Origin: an uncultured Lachnospiraceae bacterium | GTDB lineage: Bacteria; Bacillota; Clostridia; Lachnospirales; Lachnospiraceae | Reading direction: 5' to 3' | Assembly: GCA_910578555.1 (NCBI GenBank) | Contig: CAJTPS010000028.1 | Coordinates: 1-50,656, forward strand | Length of the DNA stretch: 50,656 nt | Part shown: piece by piece, positions 25,401-33,237 of the stretch | Position numbering within the stretch: the stretch's first letter is position 1 | Layout of the letters: every line of letters begins with the position of its first letter | Translations under genes and position numbers: made by a program | The notes under the pieces: model-generated | The model's database searches: none | Told to the model about the DNA's origin: nothing | The model's input: the letters and a program-made list of their open reading frames with translations, nothing else

Positions 25401-26024
25401 ATTCTCAACCGGATCCTCTATCTTGACTTCCGTCTCTTCCGGTATAAATTCCACCGGCCGCTTCTTATTAATCTCTAACAGAAACTCTTCCACATTATGC
25501 TCATTGCCAGGAACTGCCGACAGTCCCTGATAGACCGCATAATGCTGTCGGTCATTGCCTGTAAATACCTCTTTAAACACATCGGAATAAAACAGCTTCA
25601 CCGCTTCTTCCCAGTTGCTCTTTGCCAGATTGGTAAAATGAAACAGATTCCTGATATTGCCCATACTGGAAGAAACCGTCTTAGGCGCTATAGATACCGT
25701 AAACGGCAGATAATACTCCCCCTGATTGGATATAACGTTGAAGGCGCCCTTCACTTCTTCGCCTTCTTCCATCCCGTCAGCGTCAAACCGGTAATGAATT
25801 TCATCCTGACTGCCGCTAAAGGACTGCGTCACACACTCCATACGAAGATCAGAAGAGACCACATACCCCTCCGTCATGCGCCCCACCGGTCCGTACACCG
25901 TGAAAAAGCCCTCAGCCGTCTCATCGGCATGCAGCAAAATGTCAATGCGCGGGCAGGAAAAATCCAGAGAACCGTTATCAAAATTGAATTTGCCGTTTAA
26001 TATCTCTTCTATGACCTGTCTCAC
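22461..26024 (-). CDS. DUF5717-like giant protein, 1187 aa (first gene of unknown-function operon)
   Basis: The largest gene of the window, resembling the DUF5717 family of Lachnospiraceae. The N-terminal 150 residues look like a beta-rich domain (EGFFTVYGPVGRMTEGYVVS, EVKGAFNVISNQGEYYLPF), followed by another beta-rich part to about 310, then a long run of helical TPR/HEAT-like repeats (for example WMIEKQEEQVLAGREAFPEL, RIAWLLLYLSENYVRSPFRK). A further beta-containing segment (YPVVSGHAQVPVYDSDCRLL) precedes more helices. It has no signal peptide or membrane segment, so it is cytosolic. It likely scaffolds the products of the three genes behind it. A promoter lies at 26058-26087. Function unknown. 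Confidence 0.75.
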   Translation of the reverse strand: MRQVIEEILNGKFNFDNGSLDFSCPRIDILLHADETAEGFFTVYGPVGRMTEGYVVSSDLRMECVTQSFSGSQDEIHYRFDADGMEEGEEVKGAFNVISNQGEYYLPFTVSIAPKTVSSSMGNIRNLFHFTNLAKSNWEEAVKLFYSDVFKEVFTGNDRQHYAVYQGLSAVPGNEHNVEEFLLEINKKRPVEFIPEETEVKIEDPVENTRYALAVNRNGWGYTHLQVDTEGGFLRVEESTVSDASFLGNIYRVYYYINFARLHAGNNYGSILLIQEHKTIRIPVTVVLHLTGRKALGIHREKRRLTVEIMEYYQAFRLKKISTKTWMTETGKLLGRMLELDDKDIAARLFQAQILLTEDRTNEAKWMIEKQEEQVLAGREAFPELWCYYLYLTTLYSKDEQYVDDVAAEVAEVYERNRGNWRIAWLLLYLSENYVRSPFRKWELLEELFRNHCTSPVIYIEAWNLLRANPSMLMKMEEFEQQVLYYAVRNDLMKDEIVMQIVYLAQKQKTYSDGVFRILRGCYEWRQDNELLHAICTLLIKGNRYGEAYFEWYCAGVEQNLRITRLYEYYMMSISLQYDGPLPKIVLMYFAYQSDLHYEITAYLYAYVYRHREEIPDIYVNYAAAMERFVTEQLRKGRINKDLAYLYRNLVSLPMIDEESAEQLATLLFMRDITVESDRIREVILVYPYGVGEDVYPVVSGHAQVPVYDSDCRLLFGDGTGNRYTVSVEHQVQRVISPAKLALMIAPFVRDHLGYAVYACFEYQNTFTVQEDNADLFVRLARSGRISESMKREIRMMLVQFYYEKDRMRELDEYLLNLTPEDVSRRDRKEIIRYMIARGMYEEAYRLVRRYGPYGVQAGTLVKLCSRLLDEEQMQEDPVMTGVLWYVVGKGKYDENVLNYLLRYFSGSIRDMRDVWKAAIDFGMDTYVLCERMLVQMLYTGAHVGEKMEIFRTYCKGGGNEELLAAFLSQCCYDYAIGEQIVEPYIFRHVLQLYQEHVPLHLVCKIACLGYYAEHKEEQDETVRQICCDFLRELVDGHIVLPVYKEYQGYIPQMDAYQDKTMVEYRARAGCRAVIHYVIQSEGGSENEYRKEEMKDMFAGICVKEFILFFGERLQFYITEEVDGNEQLTKSGTIHKSDIGQENGGSRFDMLNDIMIGKTLHDYDTVDDLLREYYRQDYIVDRVFAVR

Positions 26025-26057
26025 GCTTCCGCTCTGCCTTTCTACATAGTTATTAAA

Positions 26058-26087
26058 ATTATACCATTTCTATGGCAGTCAGTGCAA
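26058..26087 (-). promoter_or_regulatory. Promoter of the DUF5717/DUF5716 operon
   Basis: Minus strand: TTGCAC, 18-base spacer, TATAAT, about 35 bases upstream of the ATG at 26024. It looks like an ordinary housekeeping promoter. Confidence 0.65.
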
Positions 26088-26150
26088 GGGCGGTGCATCA
26101 TATTTGTTACAATGATTCTGACAGGTGATTCTGACAACAATATAAACAGT

Positions 26151-26177
26151 AACTTTTTATCTTCTCAGCATACCATA
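26151..26177 (+). promoter_or_regulatory. Sigma-K-like promoter of the SpoIID-like paralog
   Basis: Plus strand: AAC, 15 bases, CATACCATA, matching the sigma-K -10 pattern CATANNNTA with near-standard spacing, and about 28 bases before the ATG at 26206. The related gene at 3491-5335 has the same kind of site. Confidence 0.4.
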
Positions 26178-26205
26178 TTAGGAAGAGAATATCGCGAGGT
26201 TTTCT

Positions 26206-27471
26206 ATGGAAGAGCCTATCTTAAAAAGTATGCAGTCCGCGGACGATGCACGGGGCAGTCTGCAGATCAACGTTACTGCCAACATTGGGCTGATCCCGAT
26301 CCAGAACGCCAACATAACCATTTCCTATACCGGAGAACCGAACAGCACACTGGAAACGCTGACCACGGATTCTTCCGGTCAGACAGATACCGTAATGTTA
26401 GACACACCGCCTCTTTCGTATAGTCTGACGCCCAATTCACCTATGCCGTACGCTGAATACACGCTGAATATCACCGCTCCGGGATACGAACCCGTGACTG
26501 TCTCCGGCGTGGAAGTGCTGCCCGATGTGACAGCCGTACAGAATATCGAGATGACACCTACCGAAGTTGCACAGGAACCGGAAGAAACGATTGTGATCCC
26601 CGACCACACACTATACGGCGATTATCCGCCCAAGATTCCCGAAGATGAGATCAAGCCCATGGATGAATCCGGCGAGATCGTCTTAAGCCGCGTTGTCATC
26701 CCGGAATATATCATTGTCCACGACGGCGTACCCTCAGACCCCACTGCCGGCAACTACTACGTGCGTTATCGGGATTATATCAAGAACGTGGTCTCTTCGG
26801 AGATCTATGCCACCTGGCCGGAGAGCGCCATTTATGCAAACACGCTGGCCATTATGTCCTTTACGCTGAACAGAGTTTACACAGAATGGTATCGAAATAA
26901 AGGCTATAACTTCACCATCACCTCATCCACCGCCTATGATCAGAAATGGATCCGCGGCAGGAATATCTACTCCAACGTTGACAGACTGGTGGATTCCATT
27001 TTTGCTAATTACCTCTCCCGCCCCGGCGTGCGGCAGCCTATCTTCACCTCCTACTGCGACGGCAAGAATGTGACCTGCAGCGGATTGAGCCAGTGGGGGT
27101 CCAAGTATCTCGGTGATGAAGGCTATACCCCGATCGAGATCATCCGTTACTACTACGGCAGCGATATGTATATTAACACCGCCGTAGCCGTTTCCGGTGT
27201 CCCTTCCTCATGGCCGGGCTACAACCTTAATATCGGCGCTTCCGGTGATAAAGTACTGCAGATCCAGCAGCAGCTCAATCGCATCGCCCAGAACTATCCC
27301 GCCATCCCCCGCGTCGCTGCAGACGGCATCTACGGCAATAATACGGCAAACGCCGTGCGCACGTTCCAGCGGGTCTTCAACCTGCCGCAGTCCGGCATCG
27401 TGGATTACCCGACATGGTATAAGATTTCCGAAGTTTATGTGGGCGTGAGCAGGATTTCCGAGCCGGGGTGA
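26206..27471 (+). CDS. SpoIID/LytB-like protein with one peptidoglycan-binding domain
   Basis: This 421-aa protein is a paralog of the product of 3491-5335. It has an N-terminal beta domain (about 15-120, NANITISYTGEPNSTLETLT), a linker, a SpoIID/LytB-like domain (about 180-320, VSSEIYATWPESAIYANTLA and CSGLSQWGSKYLGDEGYTPI) and a single peptidoglycan-binding_1 domain (about 343-410, DGIYGNNTANAVRTFQRVF). The second binding domain and both LysM modules of the paralog are missing. No signal peptide is seen. The start has GAGG six bases upstream. It is one of few plus-strand genes and is followed by a terminator at 27506-27549. A spore-envelope role is inferred from domains and promoter. Confidence 0.85.
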   Translation: MEEPILKSMQSADDARGSLQINVTANIGLIPIQNANITISYTGEPNSTLETLTTDSSGQTDTVMLDTPPLSYSLTPNSPMPYAEYTLNITAPGYEPVTVSGVEVLPDVTAVQNIEMTPTEVAQEPEETIVIPDHTLYGDYPPKIPEDEIKPMDESGEIVLSRVVIPEYIIVHDGVPSDPTAGNYYVRYRDYIKNVVSSEIYATWPESAIYANTLAIMSFTLNRVYTEWYRNKGYNFTITSSTAYDQKWIRGRNIYSNVDRLVDSIFANYLSRPGVRQPIFTSYCDGKNVTCSGLSQWGSKYLGDEGYTPIEIIRYYYGSDMYINTAVAVSGVPSSWPGYNLNIGASGDKVLQIQQQLNRIAQNYPAIPRVAADGIYGNNTANAVRTFQRVFNLPQSGIVDYPTWYKISEVYVGVSRISEPG

Positions 27472-27505
27472 TCTATAATTAAACAGCACCTTACTTCTAT
27501 AAAAT

Positions 27506-27549
27506 AAAAAGGGAATGAACCCGCCGCCGGCAAAGCTCATTCTCTTTTT
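27506..27549. terminator. Bidirectional terminator between the SpoIID-like paralog and htpG
   Basis: AAAAAGGGAATGA pairs with TCATTCTCTTTTT around a GC-rich loop. The A-run on one side and the T-run on the other let it serve both converging genes. Confidence 0.8.
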
Positions 27550-27572
27550 AGTTTACATAACACATCGACGTC

Positions 27573-29765
27573 TTACTTCGTCAGCAGCATCATGATCTCA
27601 TTGCTTCTCGCCACAAACTTCGTCATTGCTTCCGGCTCAAGCGGTGCCTGCTGCAAAAGTGCAAGATCATAAAGCTGTTCGCAGATCATCTTCACATTTT
27701 CGCCTTCCTGATGATCCAGCACGTACTGCACCAACGGATGATTCGCATTCAGAATCAGTGTCTCGCCTTCCTTGCCGAAAGCGCCCATATCCATGCCTGG
27801 CATAGAATACATCTTCATCATATCCTGCATTCTGCGGCTTTCCTCAGACAGCGTAATCATGGAAGAAATCTTCTTGTTCTTCAGCTTTTCGACCTTCACC
27901 TTGATCGCATCTTTCTTAAGTGCCTTCTTCATTAATCCGGCAACCGCCTCCGCCTGCTCTTCCATCTCCTTCTCGGCCTTCTTAGAGGTCTTCGCTTTAA
28001 ACACATCGGTCAGGTCCGCATCAATTCTCTGGAATTTGATCCCCTCATTCTTCGCCTCTAACTGAGATACAAACGGCTGGTCGATATTATGCGTCAGCAC
28101 GACAGCGTCCATTTTCGCAGCCTTAAACATATTGATATACTGGCTCTGCTGTTTCTCGTCCGTCACATAGTAGATGACTTTCTCCTTCTTCTCCTCTTCC
28201 ACAGGCTCGCCGTCCTCGTCAAGCACCTCACCTTCTACCTTTTCGGCCTCATCAACGACCTCGGCTTCCACCTTCTGACCGTTCTCGTCTACCGCTCCGG
28301 CTTCTGTCTGAGCGGCCTCAGCATTCTCTGTTCCTGTTTCTGCCTCTTCAGCCTTCTCATCGTTACCGGCGGCTGCTCCGTTTTCCGTCTTCTTCGCATC
28401 GTCACCGGCGTCTTCCTGCACCGCATCGGGATCGATCTTATTAACCTCCAGGCACTCCGGCAGCGTCATATAGACACCGTCCAGATTCTTGAAGAGAATA
28501 TAGTCTGTCATCTTCTCGCAGAACTTATCGTCCTTCAGGCAGCCGAACTTGATGAAGGGGCTGATGTCATCCCAGTATTTCTCATACTCCTCTTTCTCGG
28601 TCTTGCACATACCGGACAGCTTATCCGCCACCTTCTTCGTGATATACTCGCTGATCTTCTTAACGAAACCGTCATTCTGCAGCGCGCTTCTGGATACGTT
28701 AAGCGGCAGATCGGGACAGTCAATCACACCTTTTAACAAAAGTAAAAACTCCGGAATGACTTCCTTGATATTGTCTGCGATAAATACCTGATTGTTGTAT
28801 AACTTAATTGTTCCCTCGATGGACTCGTACTCCATATTGATCTTCGGGAAGTACAGAATACCCTTCATGTTAAAAGGATAATCCATGTTCAGATGAATCC
28901 AGAACAAAGGCTCCTTGTAATCCTGAAATACCTTGCGGTAGAACTCCAGATACTCTTCCCTTGTACACTCGTTGGGATGTTTCGTCCAGAGAGGCTGCGT
29001 CTCGTTGAGCAGTTCGGGACGCTTCTTAATCTTTAACTTCTGCTCGTCCTCTTCCTTCTCCTTCTTGATTTCCTCCACAACTTCATCCGTGTCAAGCTTC
29101 TCGTCTTCCTTAATGATCTGCGTCTCTGTCGTGTTCGCCTTGGACAGATAGATCTCTGTGGGCATGAAGGAACAATACTTCTTGATGACTTCTCTCGCCT
29201 TATACTCGTTGCAGAACTCTAAGCAGTCCTCGTTGATATGCAGTGTGATCTCCGTGCCGACCTCAGTCCGCGTTCCCTCTTCCATATCGAACTCCGTACC
29301 GCCGTCGCACTCCCAGTGTACGGCCTGCGCGCCGTCCTGATAAGACAATGTATCAATATGCACCTCGTCCGCCACCATGAACGCCGAGTAGAATCCCAGG
29401 CCGAAATGACCGATAATCTGATCTTCATTCGCCTTATCCTTATACTTCTCAATAAAATCCGTGGCGCCGGAAAAAGCGATCTGATTAATGTACTCCTCCA
29501 CCTCTCCCGCCGTCATGCCGATACCGTTATCAATAAACTTAAGCGTCTTTTCCTCAGGGTTTACAATGACCTGAATCTTCGCCTTATAATCATCTGGAAG
29601 CTCATATTCTCCCATCATATCCAGTTTCTTTAATTTCGTGATCGCATCGCATCCATTGGAGATCAGTTCCCGGAAAAAGATATCGTGATCGGAATACAAC
29701 CACTTCTTGATAATCGGGAAAATATTGTCGCTGTTAATCGATAAATTACCATGTTTTGCTGCCAT
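27573..29765 (-). CDS. htpG: Hsp90-family chaperone HtpG with acidic insertion
   Basis: This 730-aa cytosolic chaperone uses an N-terminal GHKL ATPase cycle to remodel clients. ATPase motifs are clear: FFRELISNGCDAITK, DNGIGMT and GHFGLGFYSAFMVAD. A charged linker lies at about 225-248 (EEIKKEKEEDEQKLKIKKRP). Unusual is a second, longer low-complexity acidic segment at about 448-528, rich in Glu, Ala, Asp and Val, inserted in the middle domain just before KVIYYVTDEKQQSQYINMFK. This accounts for the large size compared with about 620-640 aa for typical HtpG. Transcription starts from a promoter next to a CIRCE operator (29862-29924), so HrcA repression is likely. Confidence 0.97.
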   Translation of the reverse strand: MAAKHGNLSINSDNIFPIIKKWLYSDHDIFFRELISNGCDAITKLKKLDMMGEYELPDDYKAKIQVIVNPEEKTLKFIDNGIGMTAGEVEEYINQIAFSGATDFIEKYKDKANEDQIIGHFGLGFYSAFMVADEVHIDTLSYQDGAQAVHWECDGGTEFDMEEGTRTEVGTEITLHINEDCLEFCNEYKAREVIKKYCSFMPTEIYLSKANTTETQIIKEDEKLDTDEVVEEIKKEKEEDEQKLKIKKRPELLNETQPLWTKHPNECTREEYLEFYRKVFQDYKEPLFWIHLNMDYPFNMKGILYFPKINMEYESIEGTIKLYNNQVFIADNIKEVIPEFLLLLKGVIDCPDLPLNVSRSALQNDGFVKKISEYITKKVADKLSGMCKTEKEEYEKYWDDISPFIKFGCLKDDKFCEKMTDYILFKNLDGVYMTLPECLEVNKIDPDAVQEDAGDDAKKTENGAAAGNDEKAEEAETGTENAEAAQTEAGAVDENGQKVEAEVVDEAEKVEGEVLDEDGEPVEEEKKEKVIYYVTDEKQQSQYINMFKAAKMDAVVLTHNIDQPFVSQLEAKNEGIKFQRIDADLTDVFKAKTSKKAEKEMEEQAEAVAGLMKKALKKDAIKVKVEKLKNKKISSMITLSEESRRMQDMMKMYSMPGMDMGAFGKEGETLILNANHPLVQYVLDHQEGENVKMICEQLYDLALLQQAPLEPEAMTKFVARSNEIMMLLTK

Positions 29766-29825
29766 TTTATCACATCCCTTTCTTCATCATCGTACAACCA
29801 AAACAAGTTTCTGCTTCCGCGTTGC

Positions 29826-29849
29826 ATCAATCCTCCTCGCGGGATTGAT
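29826..29849 (-). repeat. 5' UTR hairpin of htpG
   Basis: ATCAATCC (29826-29833) pairs with GGATTGAT (29842-29849) around an 8-base loop that contains a ribosome-site-like purine run on the minus strand. It lies between promoter and gene, 60-85 bases before the start codon. Confidence 0.5.
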
Positions 29850-29861
29850 CATCTAGTGCAT

Positions 29862-29890
29862 AGTGTAATACGCCCAAATTCAGAAGTCAA
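29862..29890 (-). promoter_or_regulatory. Sigma-A-type promoter of htpG
   Basis: Minus strand: TTGACT, 17-base spacer, TACACT, immediately downstream of the CIRCE operator. Confidence 0.8.
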
Positions 29891-29897
29891 GACAAAA

Positions 29898-29924
29898 TTA
29901 GCACTCGACCAATTCGAGTGCTAA
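29898..29924. promoter_or_regulatory. CIRCE operator (HrcA binding site)
   Basis: A perfect CIRCE element, TTAGCACTC-N9-GAGTGCTAA, 7 bases upstream of the htpG -35 box. This is the binding site of the heat-shock repressor HrcA. Only htpG is placed to be controlled by it, as no plus-strand gene starts nearby. Confidence 0.95.
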
Positions 29925-29977
29925 TAATTATCATTTTCTTCCCTTTTTATGCGGTTTTCACTAATTCTAAACTTTTT

Positions 29978-31084
29978 CTAAAATTCATTACCGAAGTATT
30001 CCGAATACACATCAAAAAAGCTCATTGTCTTCACATTTTCATCATGGATAAATCCCACACTGTTCCACAGTTCTTCGTTCAGGTTTCTGGTCAGCGTCTC
30101 CACATAGGCATCATACTCCTGACCGAAAGCCTCCGCCCGTCTCTGATCCACGATCTTGACCTTGTTGGCATCCGTCTCGTCCTTATCAAAAGTATTGAGA
30201 CATTTGATAATATGATAGCCGAATTCTGTCTCCACAATATCACTGATCTCATCTTTGCCCAGATTGAAGGCTGCCGTCTCAAAGGCCTCTCCCATCTCTC
30301 CTTTGCCGAAAGAATAGGTGCCTTTATCATCCTCACTGTACTTACGGATCAGTTCGTCAAAATCTTCTCCTTCTTTTGCCAGTTCCAGCACCTCGCACGC
30401 CTCCTGATAGGCGTTCTGCTTGGCCTGCATGGTATACTCGATCTTCTTCCCCGTACCATCCAGCGCATAAGTTTTGATCAGAATGTGCTGTACCGTGATT
30501 GTCCTTGCCTCATCGTCACTGATCTCCGGATTGATATCTTTGATCGTGTACTGATATACTTTCTCCGCCAGGGCAAACTCCCTGTACAACCCGCTGATCG
30601 TCTTCTCAGACACGCCCATCTGCTCTATCTCTTCGCTGCCAAGAGAACTGTAATAGGCATTCGCCGCATTTTCAGCCTGTGCTTTCTCCTCATCGCTCAG
30701 GGTTACCTCATAACGTTCCGCCATCAGATTCATGGTCTTGATCCGCGCGATCTGCGCCAGCGCGATATCTTTCACATTCTGTTCCAGCGTCACGCCGTCC
30801 ACGTTCGTATTCCAGATCTCCGTACCGTACACGCTCTCATATCGGTTCTGGATATTGGTGAGATATACCATAATCTCCGGCAGTGTGCAGATACACGTCT
30901 CAATCCTGAATACCTCATCTTTATTAAATCCTGTGGTCAGAACAACCTTGGTTCCGGTCCCGTCACCGTTACCGCAGCCGTTTAACACGCTCAGACACAT
31001 CACTGCTGCCAGCAGCGCGCCTGCTATCTTTTTGAATCTGTTTCTACCCATATATTTTCTATTCTTTCTATTATAAATTGCCAT
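29978..31084 (-). CDS. Lipoprotein peptidyl-prolyl isomerase (PpiC/PrsA-like foldase)
   Basis: This 368-aa protein is probably an extracytoplasmic foldase. A signal peptide ends in a lipobox (LSVLNGC), so it is a lipoprotein. A SurA/PrsA-type N-terminal helical region follows. The parvulin (PpiC) domain is at about 195-305, with TVQHILIKTY at its start, FDELIRKYSEDD, FGKGEMGEAFETAAFNL and TEFGYHIIKCL. The start at 31084 lies two bases after the stop of the PHP gene; an internal ATG at 31051 (MGRNRFKK) gives a more standard signal peptide and is equally possible. Neither ribosome site is strong. It is probably cotranscribed with the PHP gene upstream. Confidence 0.88.
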   Translation of the reverse strand: MAIYNRKNRKYMGRNRFKKIAGALLAAVMCLSVLNGCGNGDGTGTKVVLTTGFNKDEVFRIETCICTLPEIMVYLTNIQNRYESVYGTEIWNTNVDGVTLEQNVKDIALAQIARIKTMNLMAERYEVTLSDEEKAQAENAANAYYSSLGSEEIEQMGVSEKTISGLYREFALAEKVYQYTIKDINPEISDDEARTITVQHILIKTYALDGTGKKIEYTMQAKQNAYQEACEVLELAKEGEDFDELIRKYSEDDKGTYSFGKGEMGEAFETAAFNLGKDEISDIVETEFGYHIIKCLNTFDKDETDANKVKIVDQRRAEAFGQEYDAYVETLTRNLNEELWNSVGFIHDENVKTMSFFDVYSEYFGNEF

Positions 31085-31086
31085 TC

Positions 31087-31842
31087 TCAGATCACGTTTC
31101 CGAACCGGTCATACCACAGTTCCCCGTTCGTAAGCACATAGTCCTCCCCCGTAAGGACCGCCTGCACATAGTCTGCCGCCGACTCCAGCCTTCTTCTGAA
31201 CGCAACGCCGCCGCCAAGCAGTTTTATGCTGTGCGTATCCGATCCTGCAGTAACCGGCAGCTTGTGCTCCCTTGCATATGCGATCGCCCTCGCATCAAAA
31301 TGTCCATTAGCGTGCCCCATACTGCGGGAATTAGAATGCGTCGCATTAATTCCCTCCACACCGTCCACCCACTCAGGATACAGACGAATCTCCGGAATAT
31401 AATCCGCCTCCCTATAGGGGTGCGCATGTATCACAAGTCCGCCGGCTTCATGCACAAGACGATACTGTTCTTCCACCGTTACCTCCGGAAGCTGTGGATG
31501 TGCTTTCATCCACGCAAGGTCAAGCCCGTATATCAGAAATTCCGTTCCGGTAAATCCCGCCTCGTAACCGAAAAATACATCCAGACCAATCCGGTCTCCC
31601 TCCGCTTTCGCATGTTCATAGCCCCTGCCGAAGGACGCGACCCATTCTTCCCACGGAAGGGCTCTATCGATCGCTGTGTTGCCGCCCCAGTGATGATCCG
31701 TCACAAATATACCGGTATATCCATACGCCTTACAGGCTTTTGCCACCTCTGCGCCGGTACTTCCTGCACATGCACTGGCTTCCAAGGTATGCAGATGTGT
31801 TTCATATAAATAAGGGTACTCTTTTTGTATCGTTGTATTCAT
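31087..31842 (-). CDS. PHP-domain metal-dependent phosphoesterase
   Basis: This 251-aa cytosolic protein carries the metal-binding motifs of the PHP family: ETHLHT near the N-terminus, TDHHWGG, an acidic GYEAGF, VIHAHPYRE and the late GSDTHS. Members hydrolyse phosphate esters, for instance histidinol phosphate or nucleotide substrates; which one cannot be read here. The start at 31842 (MNTTIQKEY) is preferred because the added 26 residues of the longer frame do not look like part of the fold and AGG lies 8 bases upstream. The PpiC lipoprotein gene follows at two bases. Confidence 0.85.
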   Translation of the reverse strand: MNTTIQKEYPYLYETHLHTLEASACAGSTGAEVAKACKAYGYTGIFVTDHHWGGNTAIDRALPWEEWVASFGRGYEHAKAEGDRIGLDVFFGYEAGFTGTEFLIYGLDLAWMKAHPQLPEVTVEEQYRLVHEAGGLVIHAHPYREADYIPEIRLYPEWVDGVEGINATHSNSRSMGHANGHFDARAIAYAREHKLPVTAGSDTHSIKLLGGGVAFRRRLESAADYVQAVLTGEDYVLTNGELWYDRFGNVI

Positions 31843-31947
31843 GTTTTCAACCTGTCTCCATTTTCCGACACCACTTCCGCAATAACCCTGGCCGGATACA
31901 CATACTGACCGCTTCTTCACACGCTGCTATTTTAACTGTCACAGCAA

Positions 31948-31989
31948 AGGGATTAAATTGCGTGCCCAGAGCATCTCAACCTAATCCCT
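31948..31989. repeat. Inverted repeat between ilvE and the PHP gene
   Basis: AGGGATTA (31948-31955) and TAATCCCT (31982-31989) can pair around a 26-base loop. On the minus strand it follows ilvE and is a possible weak terminator; the loop holds a short ATG frame of 11 codons. Confidence 0.35.
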
Positions 31990-32055
31990 CTCCCCTTCTT
32001 ATCTGAATCGACACTGCCTTATGGAAAACAGACAATGCTCAGTCTTGCATATCCG

Positions 32056-33081
32056 TTATCTGATCACATGAAGCCATCCCTCGGGCGCCTCGATGCGTCC
32101 CATCTGTATGCCCGTCAACGTATCATACAGCTTTTTCGTAACCGGTCCCATCTCGCTCATTCCGCTCGGGAACGCAATCTCCCTGCCGTGATCCACGATC
32201 TTGCCGACCGGCGAAATCACTGCCGCCGTACCGCACAGACCACACTCTGCAAACTCCTGTACCTCCGCCAAAGGTATCTCCCGCTCCTCCACCTCCAGAC
32301 CGAGGTACTCCTTCGCAACCACCATCAGGGATCTTCTCGTAATAGACGGCAGAATGCTGTCAGACTTCGGCGTTACGACCTTGTTATCCTTCGTCACAAA
32401 CAGGAAGTTAGCGCCGCCTGTCTCCTCCACATTCGTTCTGGTCGCCGCGTCCAGATACATATTCTCATCATATCCTTCTGCATGTGCCGTCATAATGGCA
32501 TGCAGGCTCATGGCATAATTCAGTCCCGCCTTGATATGTCCGGTGCCGTGCGGTGCAGCACGGTCAAAATCACTTACTTTGATTGTCAGCGGTTTCACGC
32601 CGCCTTTGAAGTATGGTCCTACCGGAGTGGTAAATACTCTGAACTGGTATTCCTCTGCCGGCTTTACCCCGATCACTGCGGAACTGCCGAACATATAAGG
32701 TCGGATATACAGCGTCGCGCCGGAACCGTATGGCGGTACATACGCCTCGTTTGCAGCCACCGTATCGACAACCGCCTGCACGAAACGCTCCTTCGGAAAT
32801 ACCGGCATCTCCAACCGCCTGCAGCTGTCTTCCATACGCTGCGCATTCAGATCCGGCCGGAAAGTCACAATACGGCCGTCTTCTGTCGTATATGCCTTCA
32901 TGCCCTCGAAACATGTCTGTGCATACTGCAATACCCCGGCACATTCATTGATAGAAATATTCGCGTCACTGACAAGTGCTCCCTCATCCCAGGCTCCGTT
33001 CTTATAATTCGCGACAAATCTCTTGTCCGTCTCCTGATATCCGAATCCGAGGTTTGCCCAGTCAATGTTCTTCTTTTCCAT
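32056..33081 (-). CDS. ilvE: Branched-chain amino acid aminotransferase
   Basis: This 341-aa PLP enzyme transfers amino groups between glutamate and branched-chain 2-keto acids. It matches the longer (type II) bacterial form: GFGYQETDKRFVANYKNGAW at the start, LQYAQTCFEGMKAY, RPYMFGSSAVIGV, the PLP-binding Lys in GHIKAGLNYAMSLHA, and TNVEETGGANFLFV. The start at 33081 (MEKKNIDWANLGFG) is supported by conservation of that N-terminus and a purine-rich site upstream. A promoter lies at 33160-33187, so it is transcribed independently of the hybrid kinase. Confidence 0.96.
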   Translation of the reverse strand: MEKKNIDWANLGFGYQETDKRFVANYKNGAWDEGALVSDANISINECAGVLQYAQTCFEGMKAYTTEDGRIVTFRPDLNAQRMEDSCRRLEMPVFPKERFVQAVVDTVAANEAYVPPYGSGATLYIRPYMFGSSAVIGVKPAEEYQFRVFTTPVGPYFKGGVKPLTIKVSDFDRAAPHGTGHIKAGLNYAMSLHAIMTAHAEGYDENMYLDAATRTNVEETGGANFLFVTKDNKVVTPKSDSILPSITRRSLMVVAKEYLGLEVEEREIPLAEVQEFAECGLCGTAAVISPVGKIVDHGREIAFPSGMSEMGPVTKKLYDTLTGIQMGRIEAPEGWLHVIR

Positions 33082-33159
33082 TTTGCTTTCCGCTCCTTCT
33101 TCCCCAAAGTGCAATGTGATTATCGCTGCCCGCCTTGCGGCATGCTTTTTTCCTTTATT

Positions 33160-33187
33160 ATATTATACCTTTATCTCCAAAAGTCAA
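33160..33187 (-). promoter_or_regulatory. Promoter of ilvE
   Basis: Minus strand: TTGACT followed by about 16 bases and TAATAT inside an AT-rich TATAATATAAT stretch; the exact -10 register is ambiguous. Confidence 0.6.
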
Positions 33188-33237
33188 GTCGCGAATTGCC
33201 CGATACCGCAATACTGCCTTCTGTAAAGCGATACTCC

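Noticed and set aside
29918..30985. 355-codon plus-strand open frame
   Set aside because: It is antisense to the PpiC lipoprotein gene, has no ribosome site or recognisable domain, and its composition is what the opposite strand of a real gene gives.
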